64,000 nt of DNA from Calliopum simillimum (Eukaryota; Arthropoda; Insecta; Diptera; Lauxaniidae): positions 102,810,897 to 102,874,896 of the forward strand of contig OX638370.1 of assembly GCA_951812925.1 (NCBI GenBank), read 5' to 3'. Position numbers and translations under genes: made by a program. Under the pieces are notes generated by a model that saw only the letters and a list, made by a program, of their open reading frames with translations, was not told where the DNA came from and ran no database searches. Positions 10,624 to 21,299 of this stretch are shown here, in pieces. Positions within the stretch are counted from its first letter, which is position 1. Each line of letters opens with the position of its first letter.

Positions 10624-12481
10624 GTAACCTCATACGAACTACTTACTATACATATGTGTCGAAAGTGGCTTAGTAACATAAGCTGTATAAATATGTAAAT
10701 AATTACTTAGAGATCGATATGCGAAAATTCTTATCACGCGCGCCCTAATGATATTAAAAACAGAGTGTACATGACAATAACAAATTAAATTGGGGCTTAC
10801 CAGTTCCAGTTGTGTTCGGTGTCGATATCGTGAAAGCGGGCTCTCTTCATTAAAAAACAAATTTAATGTTTTTTCTTATGATATGAAGCGCCAAACTGAG
10901 AATAAGTTTTTTTTTCTTCACTTTTATCTTTCACATTTTATTTTTTTCCAAAGAGAGATATATGGAGAGAGTTGCATTGAGAACAGCATCCCAGCAGTAA
11001 ATTAGGCACAAGTGTCAAAAGCGGTGTATGATTGTGTGATTAATTTCGAAAGCGATTTGGGCTAAATTTTTTTTTAGGAATTTACTTTAGTAGTGCAGCA
11101 AAATAAGATTTTCTGATCAAAGAAATCTGAGCCAGCAAATTTTTAATTTTAACAAATGTCAAAAATCGACATCGGATCATAATTTATTCAGCATTAAAGG
11201 TCACAAAAAAATGTTAGAGAAAAAAAATTAATGGGGGTCTGTAACAATTTTTCCTCTCCAGGCAACGAGGAATTTTTTGATATTTTTATAAAATTTTTGT
11301 GGGGGCACCCCCTTAATTGATGGAAAAAGGATATTTAAGAAAAATTAATGGGAGTCGGTGAACATTTTTACCCTCTTCCGGCAACGAAGAATATTTTAGT
11401 GCTCGTTCACGCACTTTTTTGTTAATTAAAAAATTTAAAAAAAAAATAGAATTCATTGGGACGTACATGGATTCAATTTCAAAAACTTGGCAGCCTTGAT
11501 AAGAATTGACAGAAATGCCAAATCATGAATGTCATTTAGATTTTGTTTATTTGTTTGATTTTTGAAATCAAAACTAAAAAATTAAAAAAAAAAAGTATGA
11601 ATGCGGATTTTTTTAATGATATGTTCGTAAAATTTAAGTTTTGGTTTTAATTTTCTAAAAAATGAGTAAAGTTATTAGATAGTGATTTATCTAGTAATTA
11701 AGGAGACGACTCTTTTAGCGAGGATTTTATTAATCAATCGTTTACAAGCACAACAAGTTCTGAAACGGATGGAGAGGAGCATGCAAAGGTTGTTTATTTC
11801 TTGGAAGTAATTTAAGCCCATAGTCCTGCTGACTAACATCTCCTCCTTCGACCAAAATCGCTGTTCACTGAAAAAATATTTATTGAATTATTTTGGCATC
11901 TTAAGCTTTATGTGCTGCTACTTACACATTTGCAGTCATTTCAAAAAATTCTTTTCTATTTAATATTTTCTTTCTCCTTTGTACTCGTAGTAAATTAATA
12001 TTTTATTTTGAAATATTTTACAAAAATTTTTGACGGTTAATGTCAAACTGTCAACAAATAAGGCAGTGCTACCAAATAAAACCCGTAATTCTCAGAACAC
12101 TTCCATGGATCCAAAAAAGGTTTCCGAACGCATTCATGGATCCAGAAAATGGAACTAAGATCTGAGCTGGTTCTGAATTTGTTTTTGTTTTGTTTGAAAG
12201 TGAATCTGATCCGGATCAGATCTGCTGCCATTGGAACACTGCTATTGTGTCTTTCAACCGCAGTGGTGCATCAACGATTCCTAATGGGTTGCTTCCAACT
12301 ATTTGCCTAGTGATATTTAGAGCGGCATTAATTTGTTAGCTAGCAATTTGTGTTCTTCAATGTCAGTTAAGCATTAATTGTCGTTTGAATCGCCTGTTAT
12401 CAGCGCCGCGTTTTTCGCGCTGTGATATTTTCCACTCAGTTTTAATATTGAAATATTCCTTACACTTTTATCCATTTATAG
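10624..12481. other. Strn-Mlck intron, no gene seen
   Basis: AT-rich intron. Short motif repeats such as the paired 'aaaaattaatgggngtcngt' blocks near 11220 and 11338 suggest an old duplication. No coding signal. Confidence 0.35.
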
Positions 12482-12829
12482 TTGGAGTCATCTACGGTAG
12501 ATGGTCTGCGTTTTCTGCACATACAAAACGCTGACTATAAGCACAGTGGTGAAGTTCTACTGAGCGTTACACATCCTGGACGAAAGGTACCAACTGTGCG
12601 TGCATCAACCAGTTTATTGGTCTTTCCAGTGGAAACAAAAGCAGCGCCTCCCCAACAACAACTTCAAGCAGCACCATTGTCCACAACTCAAACTGAATCA
12701 AGAAAAGAACTTATACCCGCCTATATATTGGAATGTCCTGAGGATTGCACAGCATTGATTGGCGGCAGTGTCAGGCTTAGTGTTCAATTTGAAGGATTGC
12801 CACGCCCAGCTGTCAAGTGGTTTAAAGCA
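12482..12829 (+). CDS. Strn-Mlck: Stretchin-Mlck, Ig exon
   Basis: LESSTVDGLRFLHIQNADY completes Ig 5 (HSGEVLLSV). A Gln/Ala/Pro linker follows, then Ig 6 begins (PAYILECPEDCTALIGGSVR, ending VKWFKA). 116 codons exactly, phase 0 at both ends; acceptor ttatag at 12481, donor gtaagt at 12830. Confidence 0.9.
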
Positions 12830-13265
12830 GTAAGTTAGAAAGCATACTCTGATATATATGTACATACTCTTACTTATATGCATAGCAGGTGCAAAACGTA
12901 ACGCTCATTGCTATTCGTCTGATTGCGTTGCGATTGTGATCATTCAATTTCCATTCTTACAATTTCCTTTTAAGGCGGTTTTTAACTTGCAGGCCCATGT
13001 ATGAAAATCCCTTTAAATGGAAAGCCAGTGTGCATAACAATTAGTGTTGTTGCAGCTGGTATTGATGGATGTGTCTCTATGCATTGCTATATAACTAGTA
13101 GGTATGACACAACGTTATTCATCGAGGACGTACAATGTGGTCTGAGAATAAAAATTGGAAAATCGAAAAAATAGATTTTTCGCAATAACAAGCATTGGTG
13201 CTTTTTCGACCTTGTTAATTACTCTGTGCAACACAAAAATCTGAATTTGATCTCGATAACTTGTT

Positions 13266-13417
13266 TTGACTAATTTAGAGTCGCTGATTCAGAATCTGGC
13301 AACCCTTTTTTCCTATCACGTCTGAGATCCGAGTTATCCTTGAATTAAAGTGCAGAAAATGTTATCTCAGGAAAAAACGGTTGCCAGATTCGGAATCAGC
13401 GACCCTGAATTAGTCAA
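13266..13417. repeat. Foldback repeat in Strn-Mlck intron
   Basis: Arms of about 49 bp (13266-13314 and 13369-13417) are near-perfect inverted copies, starting TTGACTAATTTAGAGTCGCT and ending in a CCTTTTTTCCT / AGGAAAAAACGG pair around a 54-bp centre. The outline is that of a small MITE or stem-loop; class unknown. Three tandem CATCATATTCGTA-like 13-mers follow at 13428-13466. Confidence 0.6.
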
Positions 13418-13849
13418 TAAAGGGCATCATATTCATACATCATATTCGTACATCATATTCGTGGCCCACGGGCATTTACTCTTCAACGACGGGCTCGGGC
13501 ATTGAAATCGAGTTCTGTGCTGGTTTTGTGCGGGCCCGAGCTTAATCCAAAAAGCCCGAAAATTAGAGGCTAGCAAAAGCTCGTAAATCACGAGAAGGTT
13601 GAGAAGCATAAACTTGGAAAAAACTCTGTTCTTAAATAATAATATGTAAAATTACATATGTATAAATGTGAGGCTGGGGATGACAATGGAGTCAAGCAAG
13701 TCAAAGAAATCATCTTATAGGATTCGTTAAAAAAACTCAAATAAGCACTTCATGTATATCATAGGTTTAATGTTTGTTTTTTTCTCATTTGAAAATCATT
13801 GATTTATTGTAGTTACAAATTTTTTAAATCATAAAAAATTGTGAATATG

Positions 13850-13980
13850 TAAGAAAAAAAAAAAAAAAAACCAACTGACCTCACTAGGATTCGAACCGAG
13901 GAACGTCCATTTAATAAATAGAAACATATTATTACAATAAAATTAAAAACTTGTTAGATCTCTGACCTACATGATGTAGA
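13850..13980 (-). repeat. tRNA-like fragment with B box and T-run
   Basis: On the - strand GGTTCGAATC (13888-13897) is a B box followed by a T-run of about 19. The upstream part (AGAAACATATTATTAC reversed) recurs near 53330, so this is a dispersed repeat and not a functional tRNA gene. Confidence 0.4.
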
Positions 13981-14159
13981 GGCATAATATTTGTATATTA
14001 AGGAAATTTTGAAACATAAATGTCCCTCGAAATAGAATTTTATATTCGTGTGCTTCTTGCAGCGTTACTAAAAATTGTTTTATATTCAAATTCAATTAAA
14101 TTCAACAAAACTAAATAAATAAAAAATTAGAAAGTAAAAAACGGGGTAAAAAAATAAAC

Positions 14160-14345
14160 AAATGTAAAAAAAAATTACTCCGTAGTGGGAATCGAACCCG
14201 GGTTCATGGTAAACTTGCGTAACTTTTGTAAAATTTGTATATTAAACAAATTTTTGTTGTTTTTTTTCCGAATGCTTTCTGCGGCTTTACAAAAAATTAT
14301 TGCGTTAGCGCTTCTAAATTTCTTTGGCAACAAGCCATGGTATGT
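14160..14345 (-). repeat. tRNA-like fragment with B box and T-run
   Basis: GGTTCGATTC on the - strand (14189-14198) followed within about 20 nt by a T-run. No convincing cloverleaf could be drawn. Confidence 0.35.
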
Positions 14346-15213
14346 GTGAAGACTCATAGTATTTTTCTATATTTTTACTATGCGATTATCTGGCTTAATT
14401 TGCTTTAGAATAGAATAAAATTATCATTGACATCCGGTGATAAGTTTTCATATCGCAATCTTTAGTCTCAAATGCAAATATTTTATTAAAAACTTAATTA
14501 AATTAAGTAAAAGCATTTCCACTGCTGCTGTTTTATGGCCGACGTGTTCAATTTGTAAATATTTTAATAAAACTATTTGTGTTCGACATATGTAAATTGT
14601 TTTATAATCAAAACGCACAAGCACTTGTGGGAATGTCAGAATTCTACAATAATTTTGCATGTAAGTGGGGGTATTACATGATGCATACAGGAATTTACAA
14701 AAATATAAAGAAAATTCTACAAGTTTCTGTAAAATTGGGGAATGAATTTTCACACGTTCCATATTTGTACAAAAATCCAAAAAAATATTATGAACCATGC
14801 ACAATTAATGACGATATATATAACTTGAATAGAGTGTGAATTACTCGTAGGTTTTGAATTTTTCAATTACAGACTGATCTATTTGATCGTACTTACGTAT
14901 GTAGCTTACATGTAAATATGTCACGATCTGTTTGCGGTATTGACGTACAAACATGCATTTATATGCATTTATATTCATACTTAGCTACGCAAACTTTAGA
15001 AAACCACAAGAACAACGTTTTTGTTTTGTTGATTTTCCTTAACAGCCAGCCATTCAACGTAATTGAGAAAAATATTTACTTGATTATTTCAAATATTATT
15101 TATGTGAATTGTTACTATTAACTTTAGTGTAGTACATAACGATACAAATACCTTTTATAATTGCTTTGTTTTTTCTACTAAATGTCACACATATTGTTTC
15201 ATCCATTTTTCAG
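14346..15213. other. Strn-Mlck intron, no gene seen
   Basis: AT-rich intron sequence leading to the acceptor at 15213. Nothing recognised. Confidence 0.4.
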
Positions 15214-15488
15214 GGACGTCCTATCGTTCAGAGTGCCAACATTACAATTTCCACACAAAGAGATCGTTCAACTTTATTTATCTCCGATATTATCACCGAT
15301 GATAGTGGCAAATATACCGTTGAAGTTATGAATGAATTGGGCAATGATATAGCCGTTGCCTCGGTGGCTGTTGAAGGTCCACCAGAGCCACCGAGTGGCA
15401 AGCCGAGCATATCAAAAGGACCAGACCGTATATCACTGGCATGGTGTGGTCCACCATATGATGGTGGTTGCATGTTGACTGGTTTTAT
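15214..15488 (+). CDS. Strn-Mlck: Stretchin-Mlck, end of Ig 6 and start of fibronectin III domain
   Basis: GRPIVQSANITISTQRDRST through DDSGKYTVEVMNELG closes Ig 6, the Ig that precedes the kinase in MLCK-type proteins. PPEPPSGKPSISKGPDRISL and WCGPPYDGGC open the fibronectin III fold. Acceptor tttcag at 15213, donor gtgagt at 15489, phase 2. Confidence 0.92.
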
Positions 15489-15563
15489 GTGAGTTACTCA
15501 TATTTACATATTGAGATGCTTATCAGTTCTAATTTAATTTTTGTTTTTTATCTAATCTCGTAG

Positions 15564-15826
15564 CATTGAAATGCAGGAATTATCTTCAAATGTCGATAAC
15601 AACGAAGGCAACGACGATGTAGATTGCACTAATGTCTATGATGATAATGATGGTACATGGCTAGAGATCGCCAATGTTGTTGACTCTTTGGCATACACTG
15701 TGAAAAATTTGACACCTGGTTGTGTATATAGATTTCGTGTTCGTGCCGAAAATGTACATGGTCGCAGTGAGCCCAGTTTGGCAAGTGATCCTGTTAAATT
15801 GTTGGAGCCAGAAGTTTTAAGTGAAG
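15564..15826 (+). CDS. Strn-Mlck: Stretchin-Mlck, fibronectin III domain exon
   Basis: Completes the FN3 domain: an acidic insert (NNEGNDDVDCTNVYDDNDG), then LTPGCVYRFRVRAENVHGRS, the YxFRVxAxNxxGxS signature of FN3 strands F-G. Donor gtgggc at 15827, phase 1. Confidence 0.92.
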
Positions 15827-15879
15827 GTGGGCATAATTTGTGATATACTTTTGCGTAAATAATAATTAAGGGTGATCAT

Positions 15880-16520
15880 CAAAAACATCTAAAAAAAAAA
15901 ACATCCAATGAAAAATATCCAAAATAAAACATGAAAAAAAAAACATCCAAATATAAAAAAATCTGATAAAAAATATCCAACAAAAACTTTCCAAAAACAA
16001 AAATCCAATTAAAATCATTGATATTTTGATGGAAAATTAATGCTGTATATTTTTATATTGGATATTTTTTTTTTTTTATGTTTTTATTTTTGGATGTTTT
16101 TTTTTTGATGTTTTTAGTTTTGGATGTTTTTTTAAATGTTTTTATTTTTGGATGTTTTTTTTTTTGGATGTTTTTTTCGATGTTTTTATTTTTGTATTTT
16201 TTTTTATGTTGTTTTTGGATGTTTTTTTTTATGTTTTTGTATGTTTTTGTGGATGCTTTTATTTTTGGATGTTTTTTTTGGATGTTTTTTGTTGATGTTT
16301 TTTTTTTGGATGTTTTTGAGTGAACATTTTTCGATATTGGATGTTTTTTTTTTTATGTTTTTATTTTTGGATGTCTTTTTTGAATGTTTCTTGATGTTTG
16401 TTGGATGTTTTTATTTCTGGATGTTTTTATTTTTGGATGTTTTTTTTTGATGTTTTTTTTTGGATGTTTTTGTTTTTGGATGTTTTTATTTTTGGATGTT
16501 TTTTCTGGATATTTTTGAGT
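15880..16520. repeat. Minisatellite of TTTTTGGATG units in Strn-Mlck intron
   Basis: Roughly 450 bp (16065-16515) of tandem GGATGTTTTTATTTTT-like units of variable T-run length, preceded by the complement (AAAACATCCAA) at 15885-16000. Long open frames rich in Phe through this stretch are a by-product of the repeat. Confidence 0.8.
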
Positions 16521-16822
16521 GGAAAAGTGGCCTATGATATTTTTCATGGCTTTATGCACAATCCTGTCCAATCAGAGTTCTGTAAAGTGGCACCATTACA
16601 AAGATATAAGAAAAAACAAAGCAAAAAAAGTCAAAAAATCAGTACAATTTAAGTTTTTAAAAATCTTAAAATTGAATTATCTCAAAACTAGAAGTTATAT
16701 ACTACATAGTTGTAGTATTGAGGTGACGATATATAGCAATGTTGATTAACGACTTCTAAAAGTGTATTTATGTATTTTTTAACTTTTCACTGAATTTTTA
16801 TGTTTTATCTACATTCTTTTAG

Positions 16823-17105
16823 ACTTCAGTACACCGATTAGTGTTAAACCAGGTGGTGATTTTCGTAGCCGATTTGAAATACTCGAAGAATTGGGCAAAG
16901 GACGTTTTGGTGTTGTATACAAAGTACAGGAGAAGGATAATTCACGTCAAATTTTGGCTGCAAAGGTCATTAAATGCATAAAATCTCGTGACAAACAAAA
17001 GGTACAAGAAGAGATTTCCATCATGAAATCGTTGCAACATCCAAAACTTTTACAGTTGGCTGCATCATTTGAAAGCGCACGCGAAATTGTTATGGTGATG
17101 GAATT
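16823..17105 (+). CDS. Strn-Mlck: Stretchin-Mlck, kinase domain N-lobe
   Basis: Start of the Ser/Thr kinase domain of myosin light chain kinase type. FEILEELGKGRFGVVYKVQE carries the glycine-rich ATP loop (GKGRFG). The conserved Lys is in LAAKVIK. MKSLQHPKLLQLAASFE matches helix C and strand 4 and ends at VMEL. Acceptor ttttag at 16822, donor gtaagt at 17106, phase 2. Confidence 0.95.
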
Positions 17106-17165
17106 GTAAGTGTGAAAAATTTAAACAAATGAAGGTTTATCCATTAAACAATGATCTCTAATTAG

Positions 17166-17507
17166 CATCACTGGTGGTGAACTCTTCGAGCGTGTAGTGG
17201 CTGATGATTTTACTCTCACCGAACGTGATTGTATACTATTTCTGCGACAAGTATGCGAGGGCGTAAACTATATGCACAGTCAGTCGATTGTGCATTTGGA
17301 TTTGAAGCCAGAGAATATCATGTGTCATACACGCACTAGCCATCAAATCAAAATCATTGACTTTGGTTTGGCACAACGGCTCAATACAAATGCACCAGTA
17401 CGCGTTTTATTTGGAACACCAGAATTTATACCACCGGAGATAATTAGTTATGAGCCAATTGGTTTTCAATCCGATATGTGGAGTGTTGGTGTCATCTGTT
17501 ATGTATT
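17166..17507 (+). CDS. Strn-Mlck: Stretchin-Mlck, kinase domain catalytic and activation loops
   Basis: ITGGELFERVV continues the hinge. The catalytic loop reads VHLDLKPENIMC: HLD in place of HRD, with Asp, Lys and Asn retained, as usual in MLCK/titin-type kinases. IDFGLAQRL is the DFG magnesium site; GTPEFIPPEI is the APE equivalent; FQSDMWSVGVICYVL is helix F. All catalytic residues are present, so an active kinase is expected. Acceptor attag at 17165, donor gtaaat at 17508. Confidence 0.95.
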
Positions 17508-17571
17508 GTAAATAATTGCGCACGAATGAACAAATGAACTATTAATAACTTTGAATTCAAATTTCTTTTAG

Positions 17572-17851
17572 ACTTTCGGGTCTGTCACCATTTATGGGTG
17601 ATTCAGATGTTGAGACTTATGCTAATATCACCAGAGCTGATTATGACTATGACGATGAAGCTTTTGATTGTGTTTCCGAAGAAGCAAAAGACTTTATATC
17701 GAATCTATTGATTCATCGAAAGGAGAGTCGCTGGACGGCAAAACAATGCCTGACATCAAAGTGGTTGACGCAAGAGAATGATGAAAATTTAAGCAATAAT
17801 CGAATTTGTACTGATAAATTAAAGAGATTTATAATACGACGAAAGTGGCAG
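17572..17851 (+). CDS. Strn-Mlck: Stretchin-Mlck, kinase domain C-lobe and start of calmodulin-binding segment
   Basis: LSGLSPFMGDSDVETYANIT to SRWTAKQCLTSKWL completes the kinase C-lobe. It ends in RRKWQ, the first half of a calmodulin-binding helix whose second half is in the next exon. Acceptor ttttag at 17571, donor gtatgt at 17852, phase 0. Confidence 0.95.
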
Positions 17852-17929
17852 GTATGTACAGGGTGGTTTATATATGTTCTCTGCATGTGTGATTTATAAT
17901 TTTCATGCGAATGCTTTTTTGAAGTGAAA

Positions 17930-18325
17930 CTTCATTGGCACTTTTTTTGACACTTCTTTCGCGACAAATTTTTCAATATTTTTTCTCGCGACACATTTTT
18001 CAAAACTTTTTTTTTGCGACACATTTTTTGACACTTTTTGGCGAAATTTTTTTTCAACACATGTTGTGTCATTTTTTTTAGCGGAATATTTTTCGACACA
18101 TCATTTACTTTTTTGGCGACGCATTTTTTCGATCTTTTTTGGCGTCACATTTTTCGATATTTTTTCTCGCGACACATTTTTCAACACTTTTTTTTGCGAA
18201 ACTTTTTGGCGACACATTTTTTGACACTTTTTGGAGACACATTTTTCGGCAACAAATTTTTTGACACTTTTTGGCGACACACTTTTCGACACTTTTTTGG
18301 TGACAGATTTTACGACACTTTACAT
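17930..18325. repeat. Minisatellite of GCGACACATTTTT / GACACTTTTTT units
   Basis: About 390 bp of degenerate tandem units alternating 'gcgacacattttt' and 'tgacacttttt', inside the intron between the kinase and calmodulin-binding exons. The 18300-18465 stretch that follows has the inverted GTGGGCG / CGCCCAC pair seen in other elements of the window. Confidence 0.75.
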
Positions 18326-18627
18326 TCCGTTATATCTCGCAAACTGTACAAGATATTTTGATGAAATTTGGTATGTGAATGCCGAACGCTAATACCATAC
18401 GCTGATCAAAAAGTGGGCGTAATCAAATAAGTGCCACGCCCACTTTTTACATATAAGTTTCACTTCTTCTACGTGTACTAAGTAGCATGCGCTTTATTTT
18501 AATTTTTTTAAATTTTCTAACTTTATTCGCTCCGCTTGTATTTGTTTTTATTTCTTTTACTAATGATTCCAATGCAACCCGCTCGCTCGCATAAACTGTT
18601 TATTTGTCTGACGCTTATGTACTTAAG

Positions 18628-19660
18628 AAAACTGGCAATGCTATCCGCGCATTAGGCCGCATGGCTACGCTATCCGCATCGCGTCGAAATTCCGCAGTAT
18701 CAACGGGAGGAGCAGGCTCCTTGCCCAACAGTCCACGACCATCTATATCCGGATTGTCAATGTTCAATCCCAACTTAAGTGCCATGCAGATGACCTCACT
18801 GCACGAGGAAGATGACGACTTTAGCGCTGAGCTACCAAGAAATGTGGAGCTGAACAAAATTCACATGCGCAAAGTAGGACGCGACAAAACGCATTGTAGT
18901 GAACGCAGTGATTCCGGTTATAGTGAATGTTCCAACTGCAGCAATACTGTCTGTCATTGTATACATGGTGTGGGCGATGTGGTGGCACTAAAGGATAATG
19001 TTTGTCAAGATGCAACATTGGCAAGTGCAATGCTTTCGGTTGCTGTGCCACATGATGTGCTTAAAAATAAATTGGAACAAATCGCTAGCCTTGAGGAGGA
19101 GGAGGAGGAGCATATTGAAGAATCGCTACTGGAGGAGGAAGTGGAGGAACTCGATGACAATCACAATAATATTGTGCCTTCTGAAACCGAAACAGCAATA
19201 TCTAGACAAGAGCAGAAGTACAAAAACTTGCTTCAACAAGAAGATCTTATTAACTCGCTTAAAATTGTGGTAATTGAAGAACCACTGGAGTTAAGTTCCG
19301 CTCATTTGTCGCCCACATCTTCACCGATAATGCAGCCTGCAAGAGAACCACTAATGCGTTCCGATTTCACCAATACAATTCAAATGCGTAAAAAGTCATT
19401 AGAAAATAATGTTGGACGTGATAAAGTGGCAAAGCAGCCAAAGGCAATTTTAGAGCCTTCCGGAAAGGTTTCAATGCTGAAGAGTAAATTCAGTCAACCG
19501 TCTGCCAGGGGCTCAACAACTACAGCGAGTAGCATAGTGGAGAAAAGTTACATCAGCAACAACAATAACAACAATCATGAAAGTAGGGATGTTGGTATGG
19601 ACCTTGCTAAGCATATGACTAAGGCAAATGTTTTTGATCGCTTGGCCTGCAATAACAAAA
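18628..19660 (+). CDS. Strn-Mlck: Stretchin-Mlck, calmodulin-binding helix and C-terminal tail
   Basis: KTGNAIRALGRMATLSASRR joins RRKWQ of the previous exon to make a basic amphipathic helix close to the calmodulin-binding autoinhibitory segment of vertebrate smooth-muscle MLCK. The rest is a low-complexity tail: Ser-rich, a Cys cluster (ECSNCSNTVCHC) and an acidic run (EEEEEEHIEESLLEEEVEEL). The acceptor cttaag at 18627 has a weak pyrimidine tract but is fixed by the homology. The donor (a|gtttgt at 19661) is weak and was chosen because its phase 1 matches the last exon. Reading on instead would stop at 19690-19692. Confidence 0.85.
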
Positions 19661-19956
19661 GTTTGTTTGAGTTCTATTTCTTTTTTAATTAAATTATTTG
19701 CGGCAATATGTAGCAAGAAGTTTTGAAAATGTTTCATTTGTTTAAATTTGTAAAGCAAAATCTATTAACAACTCAAAATTTCCCAGAAAAACTAGACTCA
19801 AAAAGAACAATTATTCGAAATAATTCTAAGTGCATTTTTTTACCAGACAATTCTTTATTTAAGCATAAAAAATTATTCAAGGTCAAAAGACGTGAAAATC
19901 AGTTTTTGACAAATATCTCGCTAGCGGTTACTTCTACAGAAAAACGTTGATCGACA

Positions 19957-20298
19957 ATAGACCGGGTCGAAATTTAGATTCATTCCGATACCCACTCAAA
20001 AGTTAGAGGGACTCTTAAAAACGATATCTGCATAATTTTTTTTTTTTTTCATTCTGAGAAAAACCAATGGAGGACTTTTGATTCTACTGAAGGCCTATTT
20101 TGGCTAAAAAAAAAACAGGTTTTTTGGTCATAACTTTAACAAAGATTATGTTCTTAGAAAAATTTTGGCGTTTAATTTTTTTTAAGGTATAGTTAATATT
20201 CGGTTCCAAAATTTTTTTTGCGTTTTTCAATGACGACTTGCGAGTCGGTTTCGGGATGATTTTATTTTGCTTCATACAAAATCGACCCGGTCTATTGA
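19957..20298. mobile_element. Tc1/mariner-like MITE with GACCGGGTCGA termini
   Basis: TAGACCGGGTCGA at the left and TCGACCCGGTCTA at the right are perfect inverted ends with TA on both outer sides, the target duplication of Tc1/mariner elements. Interior phrases (GACTCTTAAAAACGAT, ATTTTGGCG, ATTCGGTTCC) recur near 30000, 37500-39200 and 59200-60490. Confidence 0.7.
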
Positions 20299-20510
20299 AT
20301 AACTTACATAAATTCAGATAATTTCGGTGCTTAAATTCACCTGGAATTATTTCGCAGAAAAATCCATTTTTTTTTAGCAAAGCTTAAAAATTCAATTTTG
20401 TTTTGTTTTGATGATTTTTCATTTTGCTGCACATTGTCGTCGTTTTTTCAAATATTTTATATGTAGGTGCATATTACATTTTACATCATTTTATCTTTTA
20501 ATTTTTTTAG

Positions 20511-20782
20511 CTACAGCCGGCGTCACAACGAAAATTCAATCCATATCCATGCCAAATTCACCCCTGCCTGTACGCGCCGCTGCCAATACGCCAATCCGGT
20601 TAAGTGGTCGCGTAAAGGAAGCTACAGAACGCCTCTCACAGCAGCATACACTGGCAAGTGCCACCAGGAGCGGCACAGCGCATAAAAAACCAACCGTCGC
20701 GACACAAGCGTCGTCGTCGTTAGCGCCAGTGCAAGCAAGCAGTAAAAATTTCTACTCTCAAAAGAAAGAGTTACCATTTTAG
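20511..20782 (+). CDS. Strn-Mlck: Stretchin-Mlck, last coding exon
   Basis: Reads TAGVTTKIQSISMPNSPLPV...KELPF and stops at TAG 20780-20782. The sequence is Ser/Thr/Ala/Arg-rich and probably disordered. Acceptor tttttag at 20510; phase 1 agrees with the donor at 19661. Confidence 0.85.
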
Positions 20783-21251
20783 GAAACGAAGTTCGAATAT
20801 ATCTACCTAATACAAACAACATACACATTTCGTCCTTAATATTTCTTGTTAAAATATATTTACATACATAATTGTTTATCCTTAGGTTATATGGATGATG
20901 AAGATAATGAAGAGATATTGTTTTAAATTTTTAAAATTATTTTATAAATTTCCCCTAACACCCACAACACTCGAATATAAACGAATTTGATTTTTCTTAA
21001 CATATATACTACATACATATCATAATATCTAAATATTTTTAAATACTTATTATTATAATTTTAATTGTATTTATTGTATTTCTTAGCCTTTGTTACTTAT
21101 GTACTTATGTATGTACTACTCGTACGCACAAGTTGAAAGTCCCTCCTTTAACGTCACTTATTCATATAGTTTGTTATGTACCTTGTAGCTGATCGATCTT
21201 ATTGTTCTTGTATTTTCTATAGTTATGCAACACTACACAAAGATATTATGC

Positions 21252-21257
21252 AATAAA
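21252..21257 (+). terminator. Poly(A) signal of Strn-Mlck
   Basis: AATAAA about 470 bp after the stop codon, followed by a T/GT-rich stretch (ttttgaaaaggtgtattgtttc). It is the best AATAAA in the 3' region. Confidence 0.6.
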
Positions 21258-21299
21258 TATTTTTATTATTTTGAAAAGGTGTATTGTTTCTTTGAAATC

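Noticed and set aside
16078..16652. Phe-rich open frames and their Lys-rich complements
   Set aside because: Translation of the GGATGTTTTT minisatellite inside a Strn-Mlck intron.
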